From NCBI GenBank assembly GCA_035041965.1, contig JAPYMA010000657.1:62001-126000 (forward strand): a DNA stretch of 64,000 nucleotides, in the 5' to 3' direction. The position numbers and the translations under genes were made by a program. The notes below the pieces were generated by a model. The model saw only the letters and a list, made by a program, of their open reading frames with translations. It made no database searches and had not been told where the DNA came from. Shown piece by piece: positions 49,614 to 64,000 of the stretch (its first letter is position 1; each line of letters starts with the position of its first letter). The stretch comes from Anisakis pegreffii (Eukaryota > Nematoda > Chromadorea > Rhabditida > Anisakidae).

Positions 49614-52600
49614 CTGCAAATACTCAATTTATTTTGAGCGAATTTCGGGATTTCTCATGAACACAGAAATTTCTCATAATTGAATATATTTGATGCGTGC
49701 TCGAAATTTGTGAACAAGTAAGAGAGTGCACGCGATGGGCAACCTGATCACCCACAAAGCAACTTGATCATCAAATAAATCCGATGTACTTTAGAGATGA
49801 CTGCTTGAAAAGTTTCAAAACGTCAATATAATATCAGTAAGGAATAAGGAGCAAAAATTTTGGAAATAGAAATTCGAGGTATCATTGATATATTTGAAAA
49901 TCTAAACGTTCGTTTCAGCAATGGTTTGAATGCCATACAGAGGTAATGACGATGGCTATAACAACATAGCCATATGCAATAGACAGATTATGCAGATTTA
50001 ATTCTATACCGACTATTAAAACTAGATTAGCGGACACTGACCTGTTGATCGCAATGATTCGCAAGCGAGAGGATTCCGAAAAGGGTATTTCGGCCGTTTA
50101 CAAACGCCGAAAGTCCGCCACCACTGTCACCCTCAACATTATTAATACGAAGAGTGAATAGTTTGGAAATAAACAATGCTTTGGGATGAAACTCTCTCGG
50201 AATTAATCTCTCAATTTTCACATCATCAGCTGTCTTAAAACCACCCAAAACGCTCAAATCAGTCCATGATTCTGATTTAAGCTATTCCGTAAAAACTCCG
50301 TTAAATTAACTTTTTCCGTAATTTTAATACTACTTAATATTTGAAGGTTACTGGATGAAAAACTGAAACGTTGTAGAAGTTAATGACACCCTGAAATTAA
50401 TATCTAGTGGTTAGCACGGTGGTTCTCACGTTCGAGGGTTCCATTACCGCTTTTGATGATCTGGCAGGCCGTCGTTGCCCACCCCCCCTTCCCCGCCCTC
50501 CTTTTAAATATGTAAATCTCACATGTTATTTTCAGATGACCGTTACGTTTAATCTTATTAGCAGTTCCATGATGATATTCAACTTCGCCGGGCCTTCCCT
50601 TAGATGCGTTGCTCGTTATTGCAATTGATTATAATTGCTTGAAAAGATATTGTCTCAGACTGATTCAAACAGACTTCGAACTGATTCAGATAGATTCTCA
50701 TTCTTTTCAGACGTGTTGTATTCACTCTCATAGCTATTACATGCGAACATCGTTCTATTGATGAGTTTTTCTCATTCGCTTCGTCTCATTTCACTTCACA
50801 GTTCGAATCAATTTCTTATTCTGTAGCGTATACTATTTACTGAATACGTTGACGAGTGTTGACAGCCGAAATCAACAATACAGCAATTGTTCGACAGTCT
50901 AATAATCAATTATAGAGTGTATTTGATAGAATGAGAATTTGACTTTAATTATTCGGTGAAATGAATGAGAAATTAGCAAAAGAGAACACTTTTGGTGATA
51001 AAAGTCATGAGAGCGATTATAACAGCAAAGAAAAGAATAAAAAATCTTTTAAAATGAATGAAAACCATGTTAAACCCGGACGAGCTAATGATACTCAGAA
51101 CACAGGAGAATGTAGAGTATTGCCATCAACTAACCACATTTAAATACCCGAGATAAAAAACATTATCACAATTGCGTTTTATCATAAAATAACAATTGCA
51201 CGAAATACTAATTTCTCGACTCCCCCCCCAATCCCCCTGACACCTCCAAATTACCCAAAATGGGTAATTTCACCCCGTATGAGAACCACTGGGTTAGCAA
51301 ATGCTGAAAACTTTGTGATTAAATGATTACCTCACATACACCATGCGAATGATTAACATTGCGCGACAGGAATATATATCGATTTAAATTCACGCTGATA
51401 CCCGTCATATTAACGCAGTCATCGGACGAATTCTCACGCAGTTCTGTTGCAAACCATTTCAGTTGCATATTTTCGGTTTCTTGTGATTTCATTTCCTCAA
51501 CATCTGAACGAATCAATCTCATTAAACCAGCGGTGTTCATGTTGCACAATGTCATTCGTTCTGTGAGTAATCCAACTGTTCGATGTTTCTGCAAACTACC
51601 TGTATATCCGAATCCGAATTCCAAGAAGCGTTTTGGAAGTTGTTCTGAAGGATCTGGCAGACAGATCGCTCTTAAATCGCTGTCAGTCGGTTGGATCGCT
51701 TTAGTTAATTCCATAATTGCAATATCATCAAAGTTGATGCTTGATAGAAATCTCTTCATCACAAACTAAACAGATGTCAGATAGACCGTTCAATCAACTA
51801 AAAGCAGTGACCTCCAAAAGTTCATCTCAACAATTTTACGGCAGAAAATTCATGAAATTTCAAGCTAGCAGAGAGTCGATGTGTATTTTTCACTGTCAAA
51901 TTTTCGTCGAAATCGTGTTTAAAACCTCCTTGACTTTCTTAAAAGGTGAAACAATCGCATTATTAACGGTACTGTCCAAAGAGAATACGCAAACATCGTA
52001 CAGTGTTCGCCATAAATATAGCCGAAATTTTCGGCACGATTACCGATTTGATTCGTAGAGACTTCGGTGGTTTGTAAGCGCCATCGACGCATTTCTAAAT
52101 CAACAATCATCAATTCAGTTTTCGCCCCTTCAATAAGAGCACAATCAACGCGTTCGAGTATCAGAATGAGTTCTTACAAGTCGATGGAACACATTTTCCC
52201 ATATCGCAACAAAACCTCATAAAGTTCTGATTAAAAACATCTCTTAAAATATAACGAGACAACTAATGTGGTTGTTGTTTTTTACTATTTCTTTTTATCT
52301 TCTTCACATTAAAACTTAACAGCATGAAACTCCGAACAATACCTTTTCCTTTGTGTACATACCAGTACAGACACATGGAGAACCACCTAATATGATGCTT
52401 TGTCTGCTGTCAAGTTGTAATTTACTACAATAAAGTATTTAAACCATTAATGTTGAAGCTTAGGCTTAGGTAGTTTCATCCAATATGCAATTAATTCATC
52501 ACATAAAATTTTCAACTATTAAAATCATTTCCATCACAATGCATGAATCGTCGTATGGTAGTTATAAGAGTAGTAGGATAGTGCGCAAAAAAGGTTATAT

Positions 52601-53901
52601 TGCGTCTGACTTGAATTTGTTTTCGAGATGTATGCAAACAGTTAAGCTCATGAAATCGGCACTAATTCACATACTCTCCAATAAATTTCAAGCAATGAGC
52701 GGCAGTAATCAAATGCCATCTAGAAATCAACACTCCAGTGCATCGACCGAGCGTATCAACTGAAAGTATCTGGCTTATAAAAGAAACTATTTGCTAATTT
52801 TGTGGCTATTTGGGAATATCACAAATTGCAGTATGACTTCTTCATTCACTTTATTGCGCCTCAGCCACCAGAAACCATTTTCATTATGCTAAATGAATTT
52901 CCCTGGTTACAGTATTGGAACCAAACACCATTTGAACCAATGATATCAAATAGAGCAAAAAACGGACAGTGAAAAATATCCGAAACTCTCTGAGCAATAC
53001 CATAGTGGTTGGATGAAGTGAGATAAAAAAGAGCATGAATTGAATCAAGTGAATTGAATAGTTCAATGAATGAATCCCTTTCAAAGGCTCTTAAAACAAC
53101 ACCAATTCAAAGCATCAATGAAACAACCATCATCGTTCCCATCACCAAGCATGAGTTTCAAAGCCCATGGAAACTGCCCTTGCTCTGCATTGTATCCATT
53201 CAAAATTTTGTATGTTCGACGACTGCTTTCATCTAACAAGGATATGCCACATGTCCGATGAAGATGCTTAAGCTCACTAGCGTTCAGTTTTTTGAAACCA
53301 TCGAAGCAGAGCGTATCTGAGTATAAATTGAGCGAATTCATCAACGAATTTATTGTTTGATCAACTTCAAGCATTATGCCATTTGTAATAAACTTGAATA
53401 CATTTTGGTTTTGCTCGATGCAGTCAGCTTAATGATGAAGAAGAAAGTTTCAATTCGAAATTGATAGAAAACGCTCCAATGGATCAAATCCTCATCGAAA
53501 TTTTAACGAATATATCATTTGTCAAGAACAAATGTGCAGTAGTTTTGTCGGTGAGGCGAAAAATGCCTGTTGAGAAAATATACAGCACTGATCTCGAGTA
53601 ACGTCTTCATATACAAGTAGAGTTGGACAGGAAATGTATTTTGATTAATTAATTTTGATTAACTGATAATTTGATTAATTCTGATTAATATTAAATACAA
53701 TATGTAAACAGTTTTCCTGAACGTTGAAGCTGTTGTGACTTTGCTCATCTTCGACAAATCTCTAATTGAGCGGAATGAATCTACTTTCGAAAGATGTCGG
53801 GAAAAAATTGAAATGGTCGATATACGCAGCAGAAAGGTACCGTGAACGAATGTTGACAATAACAACAACAATAACAGAAAACCAGTCGTTGGAAAACCCA
53901 T
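49428..53901 (-). CDS. Secreted chymotrypsin-fold (S1) serine protease
   Basis: Nine exons: 53901-53841, 53427-53146, 52759-52675, 52424-52363, 52226-52178, 52094-52044, 51765-51402, 50271-50042, 49613-49428; about 456 residues. Order of parts: a Leu-rich signal peptide (1-20); a ~70-residue pre-domain with Cys; the activation site and mature start KILNGYNAEQGQFPW; catalytic His in LITAAHC (about residue 136); catalytic Asp in DDIAIMEL (about 210); catalytic Ser in EGDSGGGL (about 368); and a C-terminal tail beyond the usual final helix. The enzyme should be exported and cleave proteins extracellularly. All junctions agree in phase except exon 5 to exon 6. Position 189 (chymotrypsin numbering) reads Asn and Cys191 is Val, so trypsin-like specificity is not supported. 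An hAT-like element lies in intron 7. Confidence 0.85.
50042..50271 (-). CDS. Protease exon 8, catalytic serine
   Basis: The acceptor is TAAATCAG at 50272 and the donor GTCAGT at 50041. The exon contains LRINNVEGDSGGGLSAF. The usual Cys before the GDSGG motif is Val, and the residue six before Ser is Asn. Confidence 0.85.
50417..51291 (+). mobile_element. Non-autonomous hAT-like element, 875 bp, with 8-bp target duplication
   Basis: The ends are CGGTGGTTCTCACGTTCG and, inverted, CAGTGGTTCTCATACGGG. It is flanked by exact copies of GGTTAGCA at 50409-50416 and 51292-51299. An 8-bp duplication with CAGTGGTTCTCA-type ends is the hallmark of the hAT superfamily. The interior lacks a transposase frame and is similar to 47001-48074 (shared GGGCCTTC, TTCTCATTCTTTTCAGACGT). 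It lies in intron 7 of the protease gene, oriented opposite to the gene. Confidence 0.9.
51248..51270. repeat. Subterminal 10-bp inverted repeat of the hAT-like element
   Basis: AAATTACCCA and TGGGTAATTT are separated by AAA. It is present in altered form near the same end of the other copies, so it may be a family subterminal motif. Confidence 0.7.
51402..51765 (-). CDS. Protease exon 7, catalytic aspartate
   Basis: The acceptor is CTGTTTAG at 51766 and the donor GTATCA at 51401. The exon contains FDDIAIMELTKAI and RAICLPDPSEQLPKRF, the S1 Asp102 region and following conserved loop. Confidence 0.85.
52044..52094 (-). CDS. Protease exon 6
   Basis: The acceptor is GATTTAG at 52095 and the donor GTAATC at 52043. 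Its 17 residues are KCVDGAYKPPKSLRIKS. The frame is fixed by a TAG just before the exon and by phase 0 into exon 7. Confidence 0.65.
52178..52226 (-). CDS. Protease exon 5, junction to exon 6 unresolved
   Basis: The acceptor is TAATCAG at 52227 and the donor GTAAGA at 52177. The peptide is ELYEVLLRYGKMCSID. It ends in phase 2, while exon 6 must start in phase 0. Either another donor is used (GAG before GTTTTG would give phase 0), or there is a base error or a lesion. Confidence 0.5.
52363..52424 (-). CDS. Protease exon 4
   Basis: The acceptor is TTATTGTAG at 52425 and the donor GTATGT at 52362. The peptide KLQLDSRQSIILGGSPCVCT lies where this family carries a surface loop after the His. Confidence 0.7.
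52675..52759 (-). CDS. Protease exon 3, catalytic histidine
   Basis: The acceptor is ACTTTCAG at 52760 and the donor GTATGT at 52674. It encodes RCTGVLISRWHLITAAHC, including the S1 TAAHC motif, in phase with both neighbours. Confidence 0.9.
53146..53427 (-). CDS. Protease exon 2, pre-domain and activation site
   Basis: The acceptor is CATTAAG at 53428 and the donor GTGATG at 53145. The 282-nt exon carries DCIEQNQNVFKFITNG, a CGISL cysteine as in nematode S1 pre-domains, and then the mature N-terminus KILNGYNAEQGQFPWALKLM. Confidence 0.8.
53841..53901 (-). CDS. Protease exon 1, signal peptide
   Basis: The peptide MGFPTTGFLLLLLLLSTFVH plus one base is followed by donor GTACCT at 53840. A CAG at 53911-53909, eight bases before this ATG, may be a trans-splice acceptor and favours this start over an in-frame ATG at 53967. 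Confidence 0.7.
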
Positions 53902-53908
53902 AACAGTA

Positions 53909-53911
53909 CTG
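53909..53911 (-). promoter_or_regulatory. Candidate trans-splice or 5'UTR acceptor of the protease gene
   Basis: ATTAATCAG lies 8 bases before the chosen ATG. Nematode mRNAs often receive a spliced leader at such a site, but a cis intron cannot be excluded. Confidence 0.35.
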
Positions 53912-53967
53912 ATTAATCGCTGATTGTACATTATCGACGATTTGTTTTTGATAGAATTTGCATTCAC

Positions 53968-55504
53968 GAAAAATTTGACTTAAAATATTCCACGGTGCAA
54001 ATGATTGAAATTTGTTCAAAGACTCTACTGCTATCAACATAACCATTCTGATCAACTGTTCTTAAGGTGAAATCTCTTCATGGTTTTCCACATTGTTTGT
54101 TATTATTTAACAATATTGAGTATATTCTGTACCGTTTAACTTCTTGAACGCTCGTTCGAAGGTATTTAATCGTATTTCCTGGAACTTTTGCTAGCGGAAG
54201 GTGAAATCAAGCATGTGGGTTTTTCATATGGAGGCGTGTTTTGAACATGTACTCCTGCCATTAACGGGTGATAAAACCACAGAATTTAGAAGGAGGACAC
54301 AATTTAAATCTTATAAAAAGTTCGATAAATTTTAAGCAGAAAGCTAACTTAATAAGTTGATCAAAAGGTAACGAAAAACTAAAGATTAGTGAATTTTGAA
54401 GGGTTAACTCCATTGGATAAAGAAAATTCTGAGTAATAATTAATCGATGATGTTTGTGAAAAGTGGAGGAAAGGGGGGGGGGAGTGGGATCTGGTTGCTA
54501 TTTGATTGTGTATTGTACGATGATGTGGCTGAGTCATGACAATTACATTTTCATTACTTCAGTTTACTTACTATTAGCAATAAACATTTGATGAACTGAC
54601 TTTGCGCTCATGATTAGAAAGCATTTTCTGCTCTCTTCAAACATATTACACTTCCCTTCGATCAACAACTATTTAACCGTATTGCATAAGCATCCCCAAT
54701 ACGAATAGGCATTTTCAGTCTAACAATTCCATTTGCATTCCCCAATTCGATTCAGTTCGCTCTTCATCGAATGTACTCAGCACCACAATCTCAGTTATGT
54801 TAAAATGTCATCTTTATGTCGTCTCTTTATCCTCCTGAAAGCACTTTCCGAAACTATATTATAATATTACCGGACAGTTGTCGTTCACAGTTACGTCTTA
54901 TTAGTTAATCAACCACTATCGATCTAATATCGCTTATTCGACTTCAGTGGAAACCAAAATTGTCACTGATATGTTAGGTCAAGCCGCCGTTTCAACAACC
55001 TCATGCTGCAGGACTGATACAATCACCTGTTTGATCAAGAATACAATCAACCGACTGATCATCATATTACACCACAATCATTCGTCATCTTCTATGAAAT
55101 GTCTGTACCGATGCATAATTCGAATAGTCTAGTTTTGTTCGGAATGCTTCCCAGTGACTGGAAACGAATTCATTGGATGTAATGAAACGGAGGCTTTTTC
55201 TTGGACGTTTACTCGATCACATATTCACATATAATAGAGCATATCAAAACTAGCAAAAACGTAGAAAAATAACAAAGTAAGACGAAATGATACACGCTGA
55301 CGTAAAGAATGATAAATGTTAGATGAATGAATACAAAGGGAGATTTTGTAATTGTGAATAAATGACGTGACCATAAATGGACGGACGAATGGACGGGCGC
55401 TTGGTTGTCAGGAGACGACAGCATAGGATATAGCATTAAGGCGCAAAAAAAGCATTGATAGCATCTTTTATATATGGTTTTTAAAAAACAATTACGATTA
55501 CAGC
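53968..55504. other. Intergenic region between protease and rho-1
   Basis: About 1.5 kb without a supported exon. A run of ten G is at about 54472-54481. No promoter element was identified. Confidence 0.5.
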
Positions 55505-58653
<3,149 letters not shown>

Positions 58654-58697
58654 TCTATGAGCGGAGTCCAGGAAGTGAGATCAGGCCGAATGCAGCA

Positions 58698-58708
58698 CTG
58701 AAAAACAC
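58698..58708 (-). promoter_or_regulatory. rho-1: Candidate spliced-leader or 5'UTR acceptor of rho-1
   Basis: GTGTTTTTCAG ends at 58698, 44 bases before the ATG. It matches the nematode 3' splice consensus and fits trans-splicing, or alternatively the end of a 5'UTR intron. Confidence 0.5.
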
Positions 58709-61700
58709 ACAAGTGAACTACAGAAAATGGATAAAGATAAGAATGGTCGAACGGGAAGAAAATGATCGATATATCGGGATGATTACGACGACACTACAAG
58801 TAACTACACCAAGTCATCACTAATGATAAAATAAGCTTGCTGAAGCATGACCGAAACGAAACCACAAAACTAAGTGCAGCTCAATTAGGAACAAAAATAA
58901 GCAACCGGAAGGCTCACTGTTTCTCTCTCACGACACAAGTGAACTATAGTAATGAGTCATAAGTGCTGCTGCTCGATTAAGCATATCGATTTAACAAACA
59001 TTTATGATGATTCAACCATGTTGGAATGTACCACTTATCGGTGAATGTATCACGAAACGTTCCAAATGACAAATGAGATGGTATAGAATGTGAAATACAA
59101 ACAGCCAATTTCAACTGAATAGCAAAGAATACAATCGGTTCAAAAATGTTTCACGAAAATGGAAACATAATTAAATTACTAAAACCATTGAAAATATTAA
59201 AGTGCCTTAGCCATGAACCATTTAAAGTGGCTTGTATTATTTCTCAAAGAACGCGAATCAAACTGCATGCTTCACATTGAGACCGAATGGTTCTTTTTTA
59301 CATGCACTACAGCAGCAGTCAAGTTACTCACTCACTGTTGCATAACCAGCGAAATCGTGTGCATCATCCATCATGAAGAGGGAAACTTATGAAAGAAACA
59401 CGCATAAATCAAACACTTTGCGAATAATTTCGTTGATAAGATGTAAGTGACTGAACTAGATGTGTTATCGATAACATGCGGCGACCTTGACTAGAATGAA
59501 TCAATGTGAATGTTTATCAGTGAGTGGTGGATAAACAATCGTAGGAAATGCTCGCTCGAGAAGAATACTGATAGGAACGAACAGAAAGAGGATAAGGTTT
59601 GAGTGAAGAAGGATAACGCAAAGCGAAGAGCATCGATCCTCGAGCAGGGTGATGAGCAAGCACAACAAATAATGACAGAGTAACGAGTGTTGATGATCGT
59701 CATCGAGAAATAATTCGAACACAATGAATGAACATTGCTGAACATATCAATAACACTACCACTACCGATGTTTCAATTGTACTCATATTATGTCCTTATC
59801 AATGGTTCTCACAGAAACGGAAATTCTCACTGACTGTCAGCTGAAATTTAAGGGTGTTGGGAGAGCGAGGGATTTGGCGTGCTTGGCCAATCTTTATTGA
59901 TTACTTTTGAAATCCTGACTTTTCCATCGATCGTCAATAATATTTTCGCATTGGTTGTTTGATCAAAACAATTTGATTCATTGCCACTGATTAAGAGAGA
60001 GAGAGAGCTCGAGGTTCGAAACATAATCAGCGAACGACGGACGATCACAACGAAATCAGCGTACGCATGAAATTTTTCTTCGTTCACTATTCGGACCAAT
60101 ATATGAATATCCAAAAATCTCGTAGCAATGAGCCACTCCCACCGATTGGTCACATGATTTCGTTTAGCCACCGAACCACCGACTTATTGCAACCATATCT
60201 TCAGTGCAATCAGTCGTGGAATCGGAAAACACAAACATCGTTCAACGTAATCGTTAATATGTAGCCAAGGGTCATGGATCGGCCCTCTAATTTATCACAT
60301 AAATGAACATGAATTTCATAGGAATTATTTCCGTTCTATTCAAAAAATTTTTGTTCTTCCGCAATATCGAGTTTGGTGAATTTCTGAGCAGTTCTCGTTT
60401 GCAATAAACGAGCGCATTTAAAAAATTTTGAGAAATTAGGCTGTGTTAAGCACTTTTATTGGTTGAAAGATAGAAGAAATAAACATAAGATCTCTACGAC
60501 AACGATCTATTAATCTAATAGTCTTGAGATTAACAATGAGGGATTTATCCACTATTCATCATGACGAAAGATAGCGTTTGAGTTGCACTTTGTGACGACT
60601 GTGTTTATGAATGTGGAAATTCTTTGAAGATTCGACAACAGTCGATGATGATTGTTGCCGTTGTAGGAGCGAATGGAAGTGAAATGTTGGGAAGTGAAAA
60701 GGAAACGAAGAGACAATTGACTGCGTTTCCCTTGGGAAAAACACTTTCGAGAATCGTTTGCCGCAATAGAACAATGCCCTTTCTTTGCCAAACTTGTGAC
60801 ATGCCATTCCACTGACACGCGACTGTTTAATAATTTGCAACCACATTATCAAAGTGTTATTCGCTTTTCATGGATTTTCATGATTCTCTCCCTCTGAACG
60901 CACTGATGCTTTAAACTGATTGTATCGTTGTCGTATGAAACATAACTTAATCCAACAACACCCACAAAACAATTCAATACTCTATCAATAATCTTCGAAT
61001 CCTTCCGCCTTTCCAATTTGTAGTAGTATGGGTGTGTGATTTGATGTTATGCTAACCAAATAATGAGTTAATTGCATACAAAATAAGTATTCGCTGCATT
61101 CGAGCATCGTTTTTAAACGTTTAAATTTCAACTGTTCATCACATGTCCGATAAGGTACAATGTGCGAGCTATTCGCACAGAACGTGATGTTTTTAGATTG
61201 AGTCTGTCGATCAAGTCACTAGTATTTCTTAAGATTACTTGAACGCCAGATTGAATATCGATAAGACTGAAAACGAAACAACGAAGAGCCTCAGATTAGA
61301 TTACGGAAGTGTTGATGAACAAACAAACGAATCCGACTGGAAAACTTTGAATATGATTATAACAGCGAAAGAATCAAAACAACACCCACAAAACGCATTC
61401 TAATCGCATAAAGATGATGTCTTTAACCATAGCTACTGGAACGTAACTCAACAAGCACTATCCATAATGTCACATACCACCAAACACGAATCGCCATAAA
61501 CATCGACATGAAACAAACAGCACTCCGCATATCCTCCTATCCGCTAAACGAAATGTGGTACCACCCTCCCAGAGATTCAGCGAATGACAATTCGTGGAAA
61601 TGAACAGTGAGAAGAAGAGATGGAAGGATATGAAAGTTGAGATGCTGATACTGAAACGAATGGAAGTTGAGAGATTCAAATCGAGTCGAATGTGAACAGT

Positions 61701-63250
61701 ATCAATGAGGAAATGTTACAAGTTCGAGATTTTGGATGCAGATTGCATTATTGAAATGTATGGGGATGAGGTCACTTCAAGTTGATCGATACATGCATCT
61801 CCATTCTTCACAAAATATCAAATTGAGGTCATTGACATGCCGGGAAATCACCAGCAAGAGCATAATGTTTTCAGATTATTTGTTAAACTGTAAAAAACGA
61901 TTACGATAAACCTACATACGATGTTGAATAAAATTTCCTCATCCGAATTACAGTAGTGTTTCTGCAGAATACAGTGGTTTAAGGATTCATGGGCTGAGCA
62001 CACCTGGATTATAAGAAAAGTACATACGTTGTGGCACCGAAATACCTACTGTATGATCGATCTATCATCGATTTGTCTTCGATTACTTCACAATATGGCT
62101 CAGAAATACTTGCGATCACCTCTGAGTAATTGACTTGCGGCAGAACGAAATTGTCAAATTATGCATTGCACCCAGTGTTTTGCTTGGAGGATTGGTACGC
62201 TCAAGTTTATCTGACAAAGTTTTGCATTTCGCTTATAATTAATAAGATCAACAGTGTATACAGCTTTTGTTTAGTTCGGTGTACGGTGTACAAGCAATTT
62301 TCTGTGTAGTTTCATGACCTTGGATTTTTTTAGTTCAATAACATAATTTTGGAAAGAATAATTCATGTGAACAGTAAGCAAATAATAAATATTTTAAGAA
62401 TTTATTCACTGTTAGTTATGCACTGTGGAAGGATAAAAACATGGTCTTGATTGAATTTTACATTGAATATTCAAATTGATCACTGCTTTAAATTGATTCA
62501 TTTATCTATTGAAGAAGGCTTATTAAAAGGATCGTTAGAGATTTGTCAATTATGAATATATAGACGCAATTGAAATATTTCCATTAGTTCAGATTTGCTC
62601 GTAAAGTCGATTTCACCTCAGTTTTGTTTTTATATCTGTCGCGGGACGGCTGTTTTGGTTAATTGAGTCGTCATATCCGGGACGATTTCTTGTGAATAAG
62701 AGTTCTTCATAAGGTTTGTTTTCCTTCAATTTCCTTTTCTCAAAAACTATCATTTTCAATATTCTCTTAAAAGGATGTTTCAAAGTTTTCCTCTTCTTTC
62801 TTCAAAAAGATGCAAGTCATTTCCTGTCTTTTTACGCTCAAGACAACATTCTTAATTACGTGTAAGACAACGCTGCCTTTCACTTATCTATACAGTTAGT
62901 CATAGAGCCCTCTAAAGGAATCTATTGTATCGAACGCTGTTTGTAATCAGTCAACGGGAAGGGTATTTGTTATCAGTGAAAAATCTCTTGTTATCAGTGA
63001 AAAGTTCATTCAGCTGTGAAAAACACGCAGCGGTAAATGATTATGATTGGAAGCATGTAATACGTGTAAGCTAGTAGGCTATCATCTCGTTCCAATTCAC
63101 AAATGAGGCGTCGTTTCGCGTAATATGAAGCAACAAAAGAAAAGAAATGAGATCTGAAGAAGAGTGAAATTCGTTTAAATTCTTTGAAGCTGAAGTTCGA
63201 AATTTGATAGAGAGTGGAATTGGTTCATTGAAGAGTGAAACTATCTTCAG
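58709..63250. other. Region upstream of rho-1 without a supported gene
   Basis: Only short open frames on both strands. A CAATGGTTCTCAC motif at about 59800 matches the left end of the 47001 hAT-like element and may be a solo fragment. There is a short GA run at 59996-60007. Confidence 0.5.
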
Positions 63251-63364
63251 AATGTTTCAATGATGGTGTTTCTCAGAAGTAGACGTACACATAACGTGTC
63301 AACAAATGTAACTAAATCGAAGGCGAGTGTTGCCGATGGTGCTGATTTGGGTTCATTTAAGAAG
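63251..63364 (+). CDS. Possible plus-strand exon, unrecognised
   Basis: The segment is bounded by acceptor ATCTTCAG at 63250 and donor GTATCA at 63365. From the ATG at 63260 it reads 35 codons in phase: MMVFLRSRRTHNVSTNVTKS then KASVADGADLGSFKK. The composition looks coding but no second exon lies in the window, so this is tentative. Confidence 0.25.
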
Positions 63365-64000
63365 GTATCAACTCTCCTGTACAGTTGTTCAGTTGAATAT
63401 CTTTCACGTTATTTGAAATTTGAATGTCAGTTATGTTTTACTGATCGCGAGAAAATATTCAGTTTCTTTTAACTCACAACTAGTCTGCACGCAAATCAAC
63501 GTAAAAAAAACCCTTTGAAATACTTTCACTGAAGAACTTTTCAATGAAAATAATCGATTACGAAACAGACATCATATGAAAAACCGTTCCTCGACTACGA
63601 TTGTTTCATCGAGTCATAAGCAGCAGCACTGAACAGTCCTCGTAATCCAAATCCATACAAATCATTCTTCCCAACTTCAAATGTTTCACGACAAAACAAT
63701 AATTGCATGTTATCATCTCGAAAAACATCAGTAACAGTTCATTATGAAGTTCGGATCTTTCGTAATGGACTGTTGAGCGCTCACGCGATCAGATTAACAT
63801 TTCATTACAAAATAAACGCGTTCAGATTGATCGAAAGGGCGTAACAAAAAGATTTCGACGCAGTGAGTTGCTTGTTTCACTGTACTTTGCACTCATAATC
63901 TGAAAAGCGAGGATTCAGTGAAATAGGTTTTTTTTTAAACAGATAAATCGCACTGAATTACTCAAACGATGTGAATTGTTCAAGCGTGTGGGAATACTGT

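Noticed and set aside
50404..50446. tRNA-like TAGTGGTTAGCACG followed by GTTCGAGGG
   Set aside because: The spacing is too short for a tRNA, no acceptor stem was found, and GGTTAGCA is explained as the element's target duplication.
51359..51769. Plus-strand frame of 136 codons
   Set aside because: Antisense of protease exon 7, which carries the conserved Asp motif.

Overview
The window reads as AT-rich nuclear DNA of a nematode. Genes are broken by GT-AG introns, 3' splice sites repeatedly end in TTTCAG or similar, and the clearest gene is a Rho GTPase with animal RhoA-type motifs. Nematode is an inference from intron style and from the Rho and secreted S1-protease architectures; the species is not determined. 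All three well-supported genes lie on the minus strand. No bacterial features, CRISPR, rRNA or convincing tRNA were seen.

Layout. (1) Positions 1-19146 hold the 3' part of a large gene. Thirteen exons, all in compatible phase, encode a low-complexity Ser/Thr/Pro/Asn-rich region, a poly-proline tract and a very long Glu/Arg-rich helix that runs off the left edge. Its 7.1 kb intron (3430-10554) contains a perfect 30-bp palindrome. (2) 19147-29900 has no gene I can support. It holds a fold-back repeat near 26.4-26.8 kb and a small hAT-like element near 29.6 kb. (3) 29914-45430 is a satellite array of about 37 units of 408 bp. Each unit is itself a dimer of two diverged monomers (162 + 246 bp). 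(4) 45430-49427 contains a possible short gene tail (46030-46626) and a non-autonomous hAT-like element (47001-48074). (5) 49428-53901 is a nine-exon secreted chymotrypsin-fold serine protease gene with a complete catalytic triad. A second hAT-like element with an exact 8-bp target duplication sits in its seventh intron. (6) 55505-58653 is the complete five-exon rho-1 gene (192 residues, CRIL prenylation box). (7) 58700-64000 is mostly non-coding, with one weak plus-strand exon candidate near 63.3 kb.

The genes do not form a pathway or operon: one is a scaffold-like helical protein, one is secreted, one is a cytosolic/membrane signalling GTPase. I did not find a convincing new multi-gene system. 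The most unusual items are the dimeric satellite with its mixed block structure, the perfect intronic palindrome, the long charged single-helix candidate, and the protease with an altered primary-specificity pocket.
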